From contig OY754464.1 in NCBI GenBank assembly GCA_963575645.1, positions 77,474,948 to 77,538,947 of the forward strand: DNA of 64,000 bases, read 5' to 3'. The notes below the pieces were generated by a model. The model did not search any database and had not been told where the DNA came from. It saw only the letters and a list, made by a program, of their open reading frames with translations. This document shows, piece by piece, positions 44,516 to 57,410 of the stretch. Every line of letters starts with the position of its first letter. Position 1 is the stretch's first letter. The stretch comes from Xanthostigma xanthostigma (Eukaryota > Arthropoda > Insecta > Raphidioptera > Raphidiidae). The translations under genes were made by a program, and so were the position numbers.

Positions 44516-45927
44516 CAGTAAAACCTCGTTTGTCCGAGTTAATGTGGGGATGAGGTACCTCGTAAAACCGAAAACTCGGATAACACGGAAGAAATAAAAA
44601 AAACGAAAATTTTAATAACTTTTTATGTAGGTACAATTTGAAATGGTAGAATGAAATTTTATCACAACAGTGTATAAATAAAAGTGTTGTTGTACAAATA
44701 AGCAACAACGAGGCAAAATACTACGCGCGTACAGTATAGACATAGCGGCTTTATCCGATATACACCTCGATTAACCCTTTCGGTTCTGACGGTCATTTCA
44801 ATGGACATACTATTCTAACGCGTGTAATTTACTATGTACTTGGGGCTTATCTGAGATGTAGACATGCCAAACAAAACAAAAAAATACTATATTGTGTGTA
44901 GGTAGAAATATCGAGTCAAGTGTTGACCACAGTCATGGATTCACGCAAAGCTGGTAAAAGTGTACATTCTGATTATGTATTACTTAGTATAACTTACGCA
45001 TTTTCGTGATGTAGGTAATCTATTTTTCTTGTGCGAATATTTATTTTAATTTTATGGTGTTGACTTTATTAATTATACTTAAAAAGTAATTAAACATCCT
45101 ATGCTAGTGATTACAGTAATTTTTTTTGACCTGTTGTCCATTTAAATGGACATATGATTTTCCAAAAGTTTGTAAATGTTAAATTTAGTTTTTCACTGAT
45201 TATACCTTAATTACACCTTAAGGAAGTTGAGCCGTTTTACGAAGATAATGAAAATAATCTGAAATAAAGTTTTTTTAATAGATTTTTTTATGACGAAATT
45301 TTCTGTAAAAAATCCAAAATCATTAGTAGATTTATAAAGTTAAAAATTAAAAAAAAACTTTTACATGTAGTCTTATGGAAAATATGTCAACCTAGCATGC
45401 AAACTGTTCATTTTAATTTTTTGCATATAACCAAATAATGTCAGCAGTTTCAAAAACTAACTATGTAAAGCATCGATGTCTTACGCATATTTTAATATTT
45501 TTTCCAATTTAATTAGGAGACTTTTTAATCAATAAAAAATCAGTAAACCTTAGCACTTTTCGATTATGGACTTCTATTCTTGACAGTTTTAACAATTTTA
45601 ATTCAATTTTTATTACTTCTAATTTCTTTTTTTAATTATTTACTGCAAAATAATATGTAAAATACAGATATTTACATAAATTTATTTTTTTTAACCTAAC
45701 TTTGTATTATTTATGCCTTTAGGACAATAATTTATTGGTATTTATTATAACCTTTTGTAAAAATTTATTATGGAAAAGTTCCCATTTAGAATTCGACTTA
45801 CTTTTGATTGGGAGTGTAACGGATCAACCTCCTTAAAAATATTTTGTGTTAAAAAAATATAAAATTCAGGTCCGAAGGGGTTAATGCGGAGTGCTTGATC
45901 GGAGGCCGGATAAACGAGATTTTACTG
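44516..45927. mobile_element. pogo/Tigger-like element interrupted by a TTAA element
   Basis: The ends CAGTAAAACCTCGTTTGTCC and the complement of GGATAAACGAGATTTTACTG match pogo/Tigger termini. TA flanks are present on both sides (44514-44515, 45928-45929). Only short terminal parts remain outside the nested insertion 44775-45880, so the host element is itself a MITE of about 300 bases. Confidence 0.82.
44775..45880. mobile_element. piggyBac-like non-autonomous element in a TTAA site
   Basis: It begins CCCTTTCGGTTCTGACGG and ends CCGAAGGGG, flanked on both sides by TTAA (44771-44774, 45881-45884). Subterminal TTTCAATGGACATA and CCATTTAAATGGACATATG motifs are palindromic. No transposase frame remains. 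Removing it restores a continuous pogo-like sequence. Confidence 0.8.
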
Positions 45928-46227
45928 TAGTTTTATTAAAGTTTTATTGTACAATGTTTGTTTCAATGTTCGTATTGTCATGCTGGTAATTGTTTTCCAT
46001 CTTGCGTGATGATAATAATTGGAAGAGCTTTGTCTGTTACATTTTGTGCCTTCTCTTTATTTGTTCATAATATGTTATGTGAACTATTTATATTCTAAAG
46101 GTCATAACCAGAATTATCGCTCGAACTTGGTCCGGTCCGACAACGGACATGGTACGGCGGATCAAGTCCGCTGCTTGCAACAGACGACCGGATCTGTCAG
46201 TCTCCTTGTGTACACAGTTACGTAATC

Positions 46228-46556
46228 ATGCCTATGATTAAGCGCGCGAAAATTGCGATTATTCTAGCGGCAACGTTAATGCCGCCACAAACAACAAGGG
46301 AGAAAAGAAAGGAGTGGGCAAAATTCTATTTGAAAGATCGCGATGAATTTAGTCATATGAAGTTAATAAAATCGCTTGATAGCGAAGATTATATTTTGAA
46401 TAACACTCCCGAAGAATTTCTAGAGCGTTGTTACGCGCTTCTCTGTTACAATATAACTTATCTGATAGATCCCACAAACATGAGAAATCTTTTTATAATA
46501 CCAATACTCCACCAAGAACTTCGCGTTCTGTCAAAATTTCTGTCATGTTGCACAAC
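46228..46556 (+). pseudogene. Harbinger-like N-terminal fragment (tentative)
   Basis: The open frame starts at ATG 46228 and reads REKRKEWAKFYLKDRDEFSH and SEDYILNNTPEEFLERCYAL, resembling the N-terminal helical part of PIF/Harbinger nucleases (basic WxxF/Y, then DSEDYxNxxRMxxEEF-like). The frame is interrupted at 46557 by a hAT MITE. The original continuation meets a stop shortly after. The catalytic part is not seen in the window. Confidence 0.4.
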
Positions 46557-46928
46557 CAGGGCCGTATTTAGGGGAGGGCAACCGGGGCTACAGCCCCGGG
46601 GCCACCACAAAAGAGGGGCCCCACAATAGAGACTTTGGAAAAAAAATTCAAATTTCCTGAGCATTGAAAGTGATTTACTTCGGGAACTGGATTTCAGCTC
46701 GGAAAGTTCTGTTCGTTAATGCTAAAATTTAATTTTTAGATAATTCTTGTTTCTTATTATATTTATATGTTTGTTAAATAATAAAAGAATCTATACTTGT
46801 ATAATAAATTATTTATTGGAAAAATCGACTGAAAAAAATTGTCCATTTTATTTGGAAAATAATTTGGGGCCAGGGGGCCTCCACTCCTTTGTTGCCCCGA
46901 GGCCTCCAGACCTCTAAATCCGGCATTG
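46557..46928. mobile_element. hAT-type MITE (CAGGGCCGTATTTAG ends)
   Basis: The ends CAGGGCCGTATTTAG and CTAAATCCGGCATTG are complementary with mismatches. The 8-base duplication TGCACAAC is identical at 46549-46556 and 46929-46936. The subterminal GGGGCC runs (CAGCCCCGGGGCC and GGGGCCAGGGGGCC) are typical of this hAT group. Confidence 0.88.
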
Positions 46929-47683
46929 TGCACAACGTTTTGAATTACAATGACGTCGTTTCGTTATACGGTTATATGTATCAAGTCCGTCGTACTGCTC
47001 TACACACGCTCGGATATTGTACCGGACCGGACCAAGTACGACGTGCATCCCATCGAACCGGGCGGACACGCAGACTACTCTACAGACGAACAGATTTGGT
47101 ACGAAGCGGACCAGATCCGCTGTCCGCTTCGAACCAAGTACGACCGTCTGTTAGTACTATTATAGTTCAATGTCACTTTTGAAACATTAATAGTATTATA
47201 TATAGTTCTTTTGATCCTAATCTAAATAATTTGATTAATTATTTACCTATAGAAGCTAAATAATAAACAAAAAATTTATTCGTTACCAAAATGAACGAGC
47301 TTGGCAGTGGCGGCGCGTGAACATTGGGTGGTGTCTGCAGGATCAACCAGAACTACCTCCTAACGCGGGCTAGGAATGAGGGTGGACGAGTTTAATAATA
47401 AACATGGATGTGATTCATAATTTAATTAATAATTTCCGCTTTTTCTCGCCGAGAAACGACGCTAATTCCTGTACCGGCCACCTTGTTGAGGTTTTCCGTG
47501 ATTTTCCGACTCCTGACCTCGACTATTATTCTAATGTATTAAAATTCCTTCATTCGCCCTTTGCTATTAATTAAGTTGAAAAATTGAAAAAATGTTGAAA
47601 ATAGCGGGAAGTATGATAGATGGATGATAATGGTGCGAATGGCGTCTGTTATGATATAAAGTCGAGAAACGGACATTAAATCA

Positions 47684-48060
47684 GGGTTGCGAATTTTTTA
47701 ATGCAAAAAATTTGAATTAAAAATTGAATTTTTATTTTTAATGCAAAAAATTTGAATTAAAAATTGAATTTTTATTTTTAATGCAAAAAATTTGAATTAA
47801 AAATTGAATTTTTATTTTTAATGCAAAAAATTTGAATTAAAAATTGAATTATTATTTTTAATGCAAAAAATTTGAATTAAAAATTGAATTTTTATTTTTA
47901 ATCCCGATGTTGGGATTAAAAATTAAAAAACTATTTTTTAATGCAGTTGTCGGGGTTAAAAATTAAAAAACTATTTTTTAATGCAGTTGTCGGGATTAAA
48001 AATTAAAAAACTATTTTTTAATGCAGTGGTCCGGATCACCATTTTTTTTATTTTTTAATC
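47684..48060 (+). repeat. 40-bp minisatellite, eight or more units, in a CAGGGTTGC-ended element
   Basis: From 47701, five exact-length units of 40 bases (ATGCAAAAAATTTGAATTAA plus 20 more) are followed by three units of a second 40-base type (with GGGATTAAAAATTAAAAAAC). The left side is CAGGGTTGCGAATTTTTTA. A related array is at 53150-53460. Confidence 0.88.
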
Positions 48061-49866
48061 CGAGTGGTAATTCAATTTATGAAAAGAATTACTTATATTG
48101 CCATCGCTGGAACCTTTAAAAAGTGTTATATCCGCAATTACAGTGCCACTAATTATTTGGTAGGTACTTTATTAATCAACTGGTGACCCGGTCCGGCTTC
48201 GCCCCGATTTGTAGATTGCCTCTAAAAGATTGATTTTATTATAGAATAATAGCCGTATTTGCATGGCGTTATCAAATATTATTAATGCAGTAGTCTTACT
48301 AATCCGGCAATATTAAAAACTAGGGGGTGTCGGATTATTGGAATGTTCGGATTAATGGATTGTATAGAAAAATTCATAACTTAAAATAGAGCGAGCGAGC
48401 GCAGAACAAGAGTAGAGAGGGGTAAAGGAGGGTGCCGGATTATCGAAATGTTCGGATTATTGGATTTATATGAAAAATTCATAACTTAAAATAAATTATT
48501 GGACTACTGAAGTGCCGGATTAGTGAGACTCTTTTGTAATAGCCATTCGTACGCGATTGAAACGAAATACGGAAGTCTTGCCTCACAAGGCTGTGCCCCG
48601 CTCAACAGCGACAACAGTAGTAGAGCCTTCGGCTCCACCGTATTGCAATCTTAGCTCACGGGGCTGCGCCCTACTCGGCAACAGTGGAATGGTCCAAATG
48701 TTGAAGAAACGTGTAGTGTAGGAATATTGCGCCGTAGTGAATTAGGTTCGACTAAAATTTTTCAAAAATAAAATTTCATACTAAAAATAAGTGGGCAATA
48801 TTTAATCATTTAATTTTTTGTTGTAAAATTTTGTAGTTTCAATAGATTTAAAGTATTTTACTCGCTACAGTCGGAGACAAAAGTTTAGCTTAATAGTACG
48901 TAAGTACCAAAAGTTTAGAATTTTACTTTTGTAAGAGACTGTACTCTATACAATAGAAGCATTGGATACAGTACTTATAAAAATAAAATTCTTTAGCACG
49001 GGGAATCACTTAACCTATTCTAGACGATAATTTAAAAAAAAAAACTTGTTTACTAAATTCTAAAGTGATACAAGTAATACATCATTATTCAATAAAATTG
49101 ATTAAACATTTATTTCAAAAATAGTTAGATAATATAAAATCGTTATTTTGCGTTCAATAATGAAGAACAGAATATAATGCAAAGAAGATTTTTAAGAAAT
49201 AGTAAGACTGAGCTTACGCGTCGTCGTGCTTTTTTTTTGCTACGCAACAAAACCAATGCCAAATTTTGTTTTTCTGTAGTTTACAGATACTATTAATTCA
49301 AAAAAAAATCTTAGGTATCTACTTTTTCAGAATAACGGATAGTTGCTCATTACTATTATAGTAATAAATAGTAGTAAGATTGTTGACATAGACTATGACG
49401 TCACAGAAATCTCGCGCCAAATGGAGCGTTTGAATAATCAAAATATCTTGCCCAAAAAGAATATTTATTTTTTATTTTAATAAGACTGTTTTAATGAATG
49501 ATTTCATGTGTTTAATAACTTTAAATATGGAAATAATTGATGTTAAATATTTTCAAAAATTGTGCATATATCCTATTGCACACACGGTGTGTAACCAGTC
49601 TTATAGCCTCGGAAATCAATTGCACACACGATGTAAATTCGGTGTCGAATGGGTTAAAACTTATAAGCTTTGATAGACAATTAGTTATAAATTAAAATAC
49701 AAATACTGAGTAGTTCACTTAGATTTTATGTTAAATATTTCCAATTAACTAGCAATAACTAACAATAGAAATATACTCTTACTACAGGGTAAGACCTATT
49801 TGAAATACTAACATAAAAAACTCTACATATATGTGGTGACTGTATCGGAATGCTGTATAGTCTATA
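48061..49866. other. intronic, mostly unassigned
   Basis: It includes an ACC(C)GGTCCGGCTTCGCCCC-like boundary near 48187. A direct repeat of GTGCCGGATTATCGAAATG-like segments lies at 48320-48500. Small GC-rich hairpins at 48623-48635 (GAGCC-TTC-GGCTC) and 48661-48671 (GGGC-TGC-GCCC) resemble the array at 63496-63717. No gene. Confidence 0.45.
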
Positions 49867-50702
49867 CAGGATGTTGAAAAAGACCCGGTACCCCGAAATA
49901 ACTCTTTTTTTTGCCTCGAATAAGATGTTTGGGACAAAATTTGTTTAGTATTGAAAGAAGGATCGTTTGCACACAAAACCACAACTCACCTCCTCGCGGG
50001 GGGTGGGTATAATTTGAAAAATTCAAAATTTTTATTAGCTTAGTGACTTCTCCGATGAAAAATAAACATCTTTTGTCTGAAAAAAAAAACAAAATGTGCA
50101 AAAATGGAAACGAGACATTAGAGAATGGAACAAGCAGCTGAGGCGAGGTACGTAGACACACAATCACGCGCGCGCGCAAACACAATTGCGTAATCACGCA
50201 CGTGGTTGGAAGGATACGAGTTGGAATTTAATTCATATGGCCCTGAAAAGGGTTGATTCCAGATTTATTATGCAAGATCGTTCGTCTCCTATTTTTAGAG
50301 GAAATGTACAAATTGTAAGGATAAACATTTTTTTCTCTAAGATTTTGTCTGACAAATTTCTGTTCATTCTCATTATCTTCTAGACTATTTAAATCTTGAG
50401 ACGAAAATCTTCAATTAAGCTAAGCGCAACTGTTAACTTTAATTCGTTTAGACAATACAAAAAAACGTTTTGGACAAAAGATGTTTATTTCTAATCGGAG
50501 AAGTCATTAAGCTAATAAAAAATAGGGCATGCCATTTAAAATTTTTGTTAGCCTCACCCCCGCGAGGGTTGAAGGGGTGAGGGGTGGTTTTGTGTGCAAA
50601 CGATCCTTCTTTCAAAACCAAGCAACTTTTGTTCCAAACATTTTTTTATTCGATGCAAAGAAAATGAGTTATTCCAGGGACCGGGACTTTTTCAACACCG
50701 TG
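49867..50702. mobile_element. TA-flanked element with long degenerate inverted ends
   Basis: The left end CAGGATGTTGAAAAAGACCC and the complement of GGGACTTTTTCAACACCGTG at the right are inverted. Further matches (TTTGTGTGCAAACGATCCTT, ACATCTTTTGTC) run for about 200 bases. TA flanks both ends. No transposase seen. Confidence 0.7.
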
Positions 50703-50924
50703 TATACATACTTTCTGGTTATAGTTCGGCAAGATTACTGCTAGAGTATTAAAGGTGGCGTTGTGTGAATCTTACCTCAATATCTCTAGTTAACCAATGG
50801 CGTAACACGAAGTAAACACGCGAAAAAATTTGAATCCTTCAAATAATTATAACAAGAATTTATTATAATTATCATTTTCTTAATTTTATTATATAATGCC
50901 TGACAAAATTTTAAAGATTAAGTT

Positions 50925-52015
50925 CAAAAACTAAAACTCGACTGCTGAAAAGTATGAAAAAAGAAAATATTCTCATCTAAGGATAGCCGTGGTCGTATGC
51001 CACCTCATATATATGGTCATATGACGCCCTCTAGATGTATAGCGCTTTCTATTGTTTAGTGATGCAAATAAAAAAAAAAAAAACAGTTTATTTTTTTCAT
51101 AATTTCGTGTTTTTTTTGAAAAAAAACATCTGGCTTGGTTTTTTTTTCAAAAATAAAAAAAAACTAAAACTGTACAGTACTAAATCTGTAAACACGTTAT
51201 TTATATTTATATAGGCACTAAGAATACGATTTATCATAAAATAAACAAGTAAGTATAGGTACCTATAGACTCAACATTTATTTTGTGTTTAAAATTGAAA
51301 CATATTAAAGATATAAAAAGAAAACAAGCATAAAACCAAAATAAATATTTTTTATTCTTTATAATAATTACTATAACAAAAAAAAAAAACGTAACGTTAT
51401 AATTATATCATATATGTCAAATAATTCATCATTAAAATTTATTAATTATTATATTGAACGTATTGTAATTTATATTAAAGGTTAATACAAGCCCTACAAA
51501 TTAGGGATGAGTATAGTGACTCAGTGGCAGCTGAGAGTATCACATAAATCAATCCTAACATTCATAATGTGGATCTCCAGCACTGAACATTCTTTAGGGT
51601 ATTAGTGACACTGGACACATATACAATCATATCTAGCTAGGTTGTACTTCCCAAGATCAGTTACAGGTCACGTGATCTTTGTTTTGATCTTGATTATATA
51701 TAGCGTCATATCGTGGTTTGAGGTAATTCAAGTTGCCGCTTGTACAGTCGCAAACATATTTACATGCATTGTGAAAAAAACATGGTTTTGTTTTTTTTTT
51801 CACAATAAAAAACCGTTTTTTTACGGTTTTTTTTCATGTCTGAAAAAAAACGGTTTTTTGCATCACTACTGTTGTTACAATCACAGTGGTTACAATGTAT
51901 TGTTTCGTTAAGGTGGGTGGCATTAGGCATACGACCACGGGTTGCCTCAGATGAGAATATTTTTTTGTTTCATACTTTTCAGTAGGTAGTCGGGTTATAG
52001 TTTTTGAACTTAATT
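50925..52015. repeat. inverted-repeat element with arms about 90 bp
   Basis: GATAGCCGTGGTCGTATGCC near 50985 matches the complement at 51922-51950, together with AGTTCAAAAACTAAAACTCG and its complement near 52000. The inner inverted part has ATGCAAATAAAAAA / GGTTTTTTGCATCA and AAAACCGT motifs. Confidence 0.6.
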
Positions 52016-52039
52016 TTTATTATTTTTTTTGAACTTATT

Positions 52040-53005
52040 TTTTAATTGTTATCAATTTTCTCACCCCTGGGACATAAATTCAAAAATAAATGTAGCCTTT
52101 TCATATTTTTCAGTAGTCGGGTTTTAGTTTTTGAATATTTTTTATTTAAATAACTTTTCTTACTTATTTTTTGTTTCCAATTTGCTCACCCCTGGGACTA
52201 AAATTCAAAAATAAATGTAGCCTATGGTACCCGGACCATAGTCGAATTTTTGTTTTTGAACTTATTTTTTATTTAAATTATATTTTTTTCCTTATTTTTT
52301 TATTTGTTTACAATTTGCTCACCCCTGGAACAAAATTCAAAAATAAATGTAGCCTATATTACCTAGACCATAGTCGAATTTTTGTTTAAAACTTATTTTT
52401 TTTTAATTATTTTTTGTTTCCAATTTGCTCACCCCTGACACCAAAATTAAAAAATAAATGTAGCCTATGTTACCCGGACCATAGTCGAATTTTTGTTTTT
52501 GAACTTATTTTTTATTTAAATTATATTTTTTTCCTTATTTTTTTATTTGTTTACAATTTGCTCACCCCTGGAACAAAATTCAAAAATAAATGTAGCCTAT
52601 ATTACCTAGACCATAGTCGAATTTTTGTTTAAAACTTATTTTTTTTTTTTTTATTATTTTTCGTTTCCAATTTGCTCAGCCCTGAGACCAAAATTAAAAA
52701 ATAAATGTAGCCTATGTTACCCGGACCATAGCCGAATTTTTGTTTTTGAACTTATTTTTTATTTAAATTATATTTTTTTACTTATTTTTTATTTGTTTAC
52801 AATTTGCTCACCCCTGGAACAAAATTCAAAAATAAATGTAGCCTATGTTACCCAGACCATAGTCGAGTTTTAGGTTTTGAACTTACCTTTTATTTAAATT
52901 ATTTTTTTTTTTTTTATTATTTTTTGTTTGCTTCCAATTTGCTCACCCCTGGCCCTGGGACCAAAATTCAAAACTAAATGTAGGCTATGGTACCCAGACC
53001 ATAAT
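52040..53005 (+). repeat. satellite-like array, eight units with a two-unit higher order
   Basis: CAATTTGCTCACCCCTGG recurs at about 52053, 52180, 52311, 52422, 52553, 52669, 52800 and 52937. Spacing alternates near 131 and 111-116, giving a 243-base dimer. Unit types differ at GTAGCCTATGTTACCCGG versus GTAGCCTATATTACCTAG. Its frames are repeat artefacts. Confidence 0.88.
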
Positions 53006-53149
53006 AACGAATCGATTAACACCTTATTTATCAAAATCGCATAGTTTAGGCGCTACCGTGAAATATCCGTACCTAAATACTAAATACAGACTTTGATAGA
53101 CTGATATACTTATAACCCTTCCTTTTTGGCTGCGCCGCAATCGGTTAAA

Positions 53150-53460
53150 AATAAATTGTTAATGTAGTAGAAATTAAAAAATTATTTTTTAATCCCAATG
53201 TTTGGATTAAAAATTAAAAAAATATTTTTTAATCCCAGCGTTGGGATTAAAAATTAAAAAAATATTTTTTAATCCCAATGTCGGGATTAAAAATTAAAAA
53301 TCTATTTTTTAATCCCAATGTCGGGATTAAAAATTAAAAATCTATTTTTTAATGCAGTGATCCGGATTAAAAATTAAAAATCTATTTTTTAATGCAGTGA
53401 TCGGGATTAAAAATTTATTTTTATTTTTTAATCCAATGCTAAAACAGTGCTAATTCAATT
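53150..53460 (+). repeat. 40-bp minisatellite, second locus
   Basis: Seven units have GGGATTAAAAATTAAAAA and CTATTTTTTAAT. The variants ATCCCAATGT and ATGCAGTGAT match the second unit type at 47901-48020. The right edge carries TTTGCAACCCTGCATT, the reverse of the CAGGGTTGC end at 47684. Confidence 0.85.
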
Positions 53461-53584
53461 AATTTTTTATTGCGTTATTTGCAACCCTGCATTAAATGCA
53501 TTATTATTATTTATAGTCTAAGATCCCGATTTGGCTCGATCTTCATCAATCGATTTTTCTAATGAAATTTGAATTTTGATAATA

Positions 53585-54036
53585 CAGGGTGTTCTGCAAG
53601 CTCTATGACAAACTTTGACAGATGGTAGGTCACTTGATTTTAAACATATTTTTTTTTAATAAACATGGGTCCGATTCGTTTTTGTTTATAAGTTACAAGC
53701 ATTTAAAGAATCAAAAACGTAGGCTGGTAAATAGAAATATCGGTTGTTATGACAATAATTATTGTAAGTGTCATTTTAATGGTCCAATATCTTTAGTTCG
53801 TCGATGTGAGGCTTGCATTCAAGCTGAGGGTGGACATTTCGAACAATTTTTATAGTCTTAAGTTTTGTGATTATCATTTAAATTAATTTTTTATTGTTAA
53901 TTGTTAATAAAGGTTAAATGCTTGTAACTTCTAAACAAAAACGAATCGGACACATATGTTTATTAAAAAAAATATGTTTAAATTCAAGCAGCCTACCATC
54001 TGTCAAAGTTTGTCATAGAGCTTGTAGAACACCCTG
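53585..54036 (+). mobile_element. TA-flanked element with CAGGGTGTTC ends and a transposase tail
   Basis: CAGGGTGTTCTGCAAGCTCT and its complement at the right end start arms of about 110 bases; TA flanks both sides. The frame ending at 53855 reads LVRRCEACIQAEGGHFEQFL before a stop, which resembles the extreme C-terminus of insect IS630/mariner-like transposases (RR..CI...GGHFE.L). The rest of the transposase is gone. Confidence 0.7.
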
Positions 54037-54149
54037 TATAATGTATTAATAAAGAAAAATTGATTTGGTTGACATTCAATTTCTTGGCACAACTATTTTT
54101 TATTCGTTGCCTACATGTTCCACGTGTTCGCAATAAAATGATCTACATT

Positions 54150-54420
54150 TTTAACCGACTTCAATAAAAAGGAGGAGGTTCTGTGTTCGTCTGTATATAT
54201 ATATTTTTTTTTATGTATGTTCACCGATTTCTCCGTCAATTATGGACCGATTTTCAAATTTTTTTTTTATTCGAAAGAGTGCACTTCCGAGGTGGTCCCA
54301 TCGGAACCAAGTCAGGATCTGATGGTGGATCCCGGAGAAATCGAGGGAAACTCTCAAATTTCAAAGGCATGCATAATGTTTTTTTATGTATGTTTACAGA
54401 TTTTTAGTGTTAGATTAACA
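54150..54420 (+). repeat. dispersed repeat beginning AACCGACTTCAATAAAAAGG
   Basis: The AACCGACTTCAATAAAAAGG start, the TTTTTATGTATGT middle and GAGGTGGTCCCATCGGAAC are characteristic of a repeat widespread in insect genomes. Class not determined here. Confidence 0.45.
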
Positions 54421-54429
54421 CTAAAAAGA

Positions 54430-54652
54430 GAAAAATAAAATATTTTTAACAAAAAAATTGAACCGACTTCAAAAAAGGCACTAAAAAGTAAAAAATAATT
54501 GCGTATTGAAATGTTTTGGAGTCGGTGTCAGCCAAAATGAAATCTATTCCGAGAACTACACCGACTCCAAAACATTTCAATACGCAATTATTTTTTACTT
54601 TTTAGTGCCTTTTTTGAAGTCGGTTCAATTTTTTTGTTAAAAATATTTTATC
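54430..54652. repeat. foldback sharing its core stem with 28157-28366
   Basis: The outer stem has AATTGAACCGACTTCAAAAA, the middle ACTAAAAAGTAAAAAATAAT and the inner TATTGAAATGTTTTGGAGTC, with complements in order on the right. The loop is about 45 bases. Confidence 0.87.
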
Positions 54653-55532
54653 ATATACCTACATGACAATATAGAAATAACTGAAAAATACTAATTCGAA
54701 GGTATGCCTGTCTACCTGATTTTATTCCAGGAATCAAAATGTCAACCAAACTTTGGCATTTTAAATACATATTTTACTTTCCATTGGTAATTTTATCTGA
54801 AAAGTCGTTAACTACATTTCAAAAATAAAATTAACAATATTAATTTTGTATAAAAAATAGCTGTGCCAAGAAATTGAATGGCAACCAAATAATTTTTTCT
54901 TTATTCACACATAATATTAAAAAAATCAAATTTCATTAAACAACTCGATGGATAAAGATCGAGCCAAATCGGGATCTAGTACTATTACAATCTATCAGCA
55001 ATCAGGAAAAAAAACGATTGTCTAACGCTATTCTGGTATTTTTTGTTACTGTAGTAAAGATTCCAAACATTCAACATATCGTGAGTCGTGTCAGATATGA
55101 TTGAACATGCAGCTACTTTGCATTTAAGTTTTATGTGTGCCAACCAGACAATTGGAGTTTTTTTGTGCTGAAAGTAGCTCAATGAAATTCTACGGAAGAT
55201 ATTATTTAAATGTTAATATATACTCACTATAATAATTGATGTCTAGAACCTTTGGGATTAAACTGATAAGAAAGAAATTAAAACTTACACACGTTGTTAT
55301 TTTGGAGCACCGGAACAGAGTTCTTGTCTGAAGTGGTGGATTATTTCCGTTATGAATATATGTATTTAAATTTGCTTCCTTGATGGTAGATGATTTATAT
55401 GTTTAAATAATATGTATAATTATATAGTCAAATTTAGATGTTTGCTTTTGTTAGGTTCAAACTTCTTTGTAATGCTTTTAAACAAACTTTCAGAAGACTA
55501 TATGAACTTCAAGAATATAAAAACTCAGTTTT

Positions 55533-55588
55533 TAAAATGTCTAACACCTCGAATATGTCGAACATATTCGAGGTGTCAGACATTTTAA
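55533..55588. repeat. near-perfect 52-base palindrome
   Basis: AAAATGTCTAACACCTCGAA pairs with TTCGAGGTGTCAGACATTTT around ATATGTCGAACATA. The open frame crossing it (55438-55863) has no family signature. Confidence 0.8.
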
Positions 55589-56128
55589 ATGGTTCATGTT
55601 ATTTGTCAGAGAACATTATTTTAGCGTTTTGGTTGAGGTTTTTAAGCTATCCAATTAAAAAAACAGTATCTATAAATTTTTTACATGTCGTCAAAACGAC
55701 ATCTTTCGGAAAATTTAGAGGGAAAACGCCCCAAAGTCATAGAGGAAATAGGTGTCAGACTAGGCCTAATGAAGCCATATACAAAGTTTGGGGAGAGTAT
55801 GTGTCAATAAAATTTTTGCCGACGGGCACTCTGACTATAATGGCATATAGGCCAGTAAAATAACAAACTCAGTTCCCACTAATTCGAAAATTAGAAGAAC
55901 TTTTCCATTGTTACAATATTGAATTTTGACATGATGCAAAAAAAAACTGATGAAACACAGTTTTTAACTCTTTTTTAGCAAGTTCCAGTCATCGCACCGC
56001 GCACGAAGATGTAATTTTGTGTATATCATACTTTTTATAAATGTTCCCTCAAATTTGCACCCTTTTGTGATTTTGTGGAAATGTTTAGAGTCAAATCATC
56101 TTCATTTTACTGGCCTATTTACCGATAG

Positions 56129-56266
<138 letters not shown>

Positions 56267-56389
56267 TAACCTATATAAATTCATCTTTATTACTTTTGAA
56301 ATGTTAAACTTCTATATACATTATAATTCCCGGCACTTGTGAATTATCTACTTTGTTTCATCTTTTGTACAAAGATTTTGAATATATCC

Positions 56390-57164
<775 letters not shown>

Positions 57165-57410
57165 TAAACGCTTTTATTAAGCTTGACTGTATATTTCTTT
57201 GTTTCAAATCTTGGGACAGCTATTTCAACTACTTTCCGTTATCCGATCGAGTTGAAATTTTGCATACGTATGTAGTTCCGATGACAATACAATATTATAA
57301 TAACTACCTGACCAGTCCGACTTTCGTACGGATGCAAATCGCACTTTTAATAAAGCACACTAAAATTAAGTTACAAAACGGTTTTTAGTTCCGATGACAA
57401 TTTATTTATT

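Noticed and set aside
46950..47182. Overlapping frames rich in Arg/Asp near the Harbinger-like fragment
   Set aside because: They fall in GGACCGG-type subterminal repeats in two frames at once, which points to repeat DNA rather than coding sequence.
52040..53460. Regular repeats that could suggest a CRISPR array
   Set aside because: Units are directly adjacent with no unique spacers, the genome is eukaryotic, and no cas-like gene is present.
55438..55863. 141-codon open frame in ZNF474-like intron 2
   Set aside because: It crosses a 52-base palindrome, has no recognisable domain and lacks supporting splice structure.
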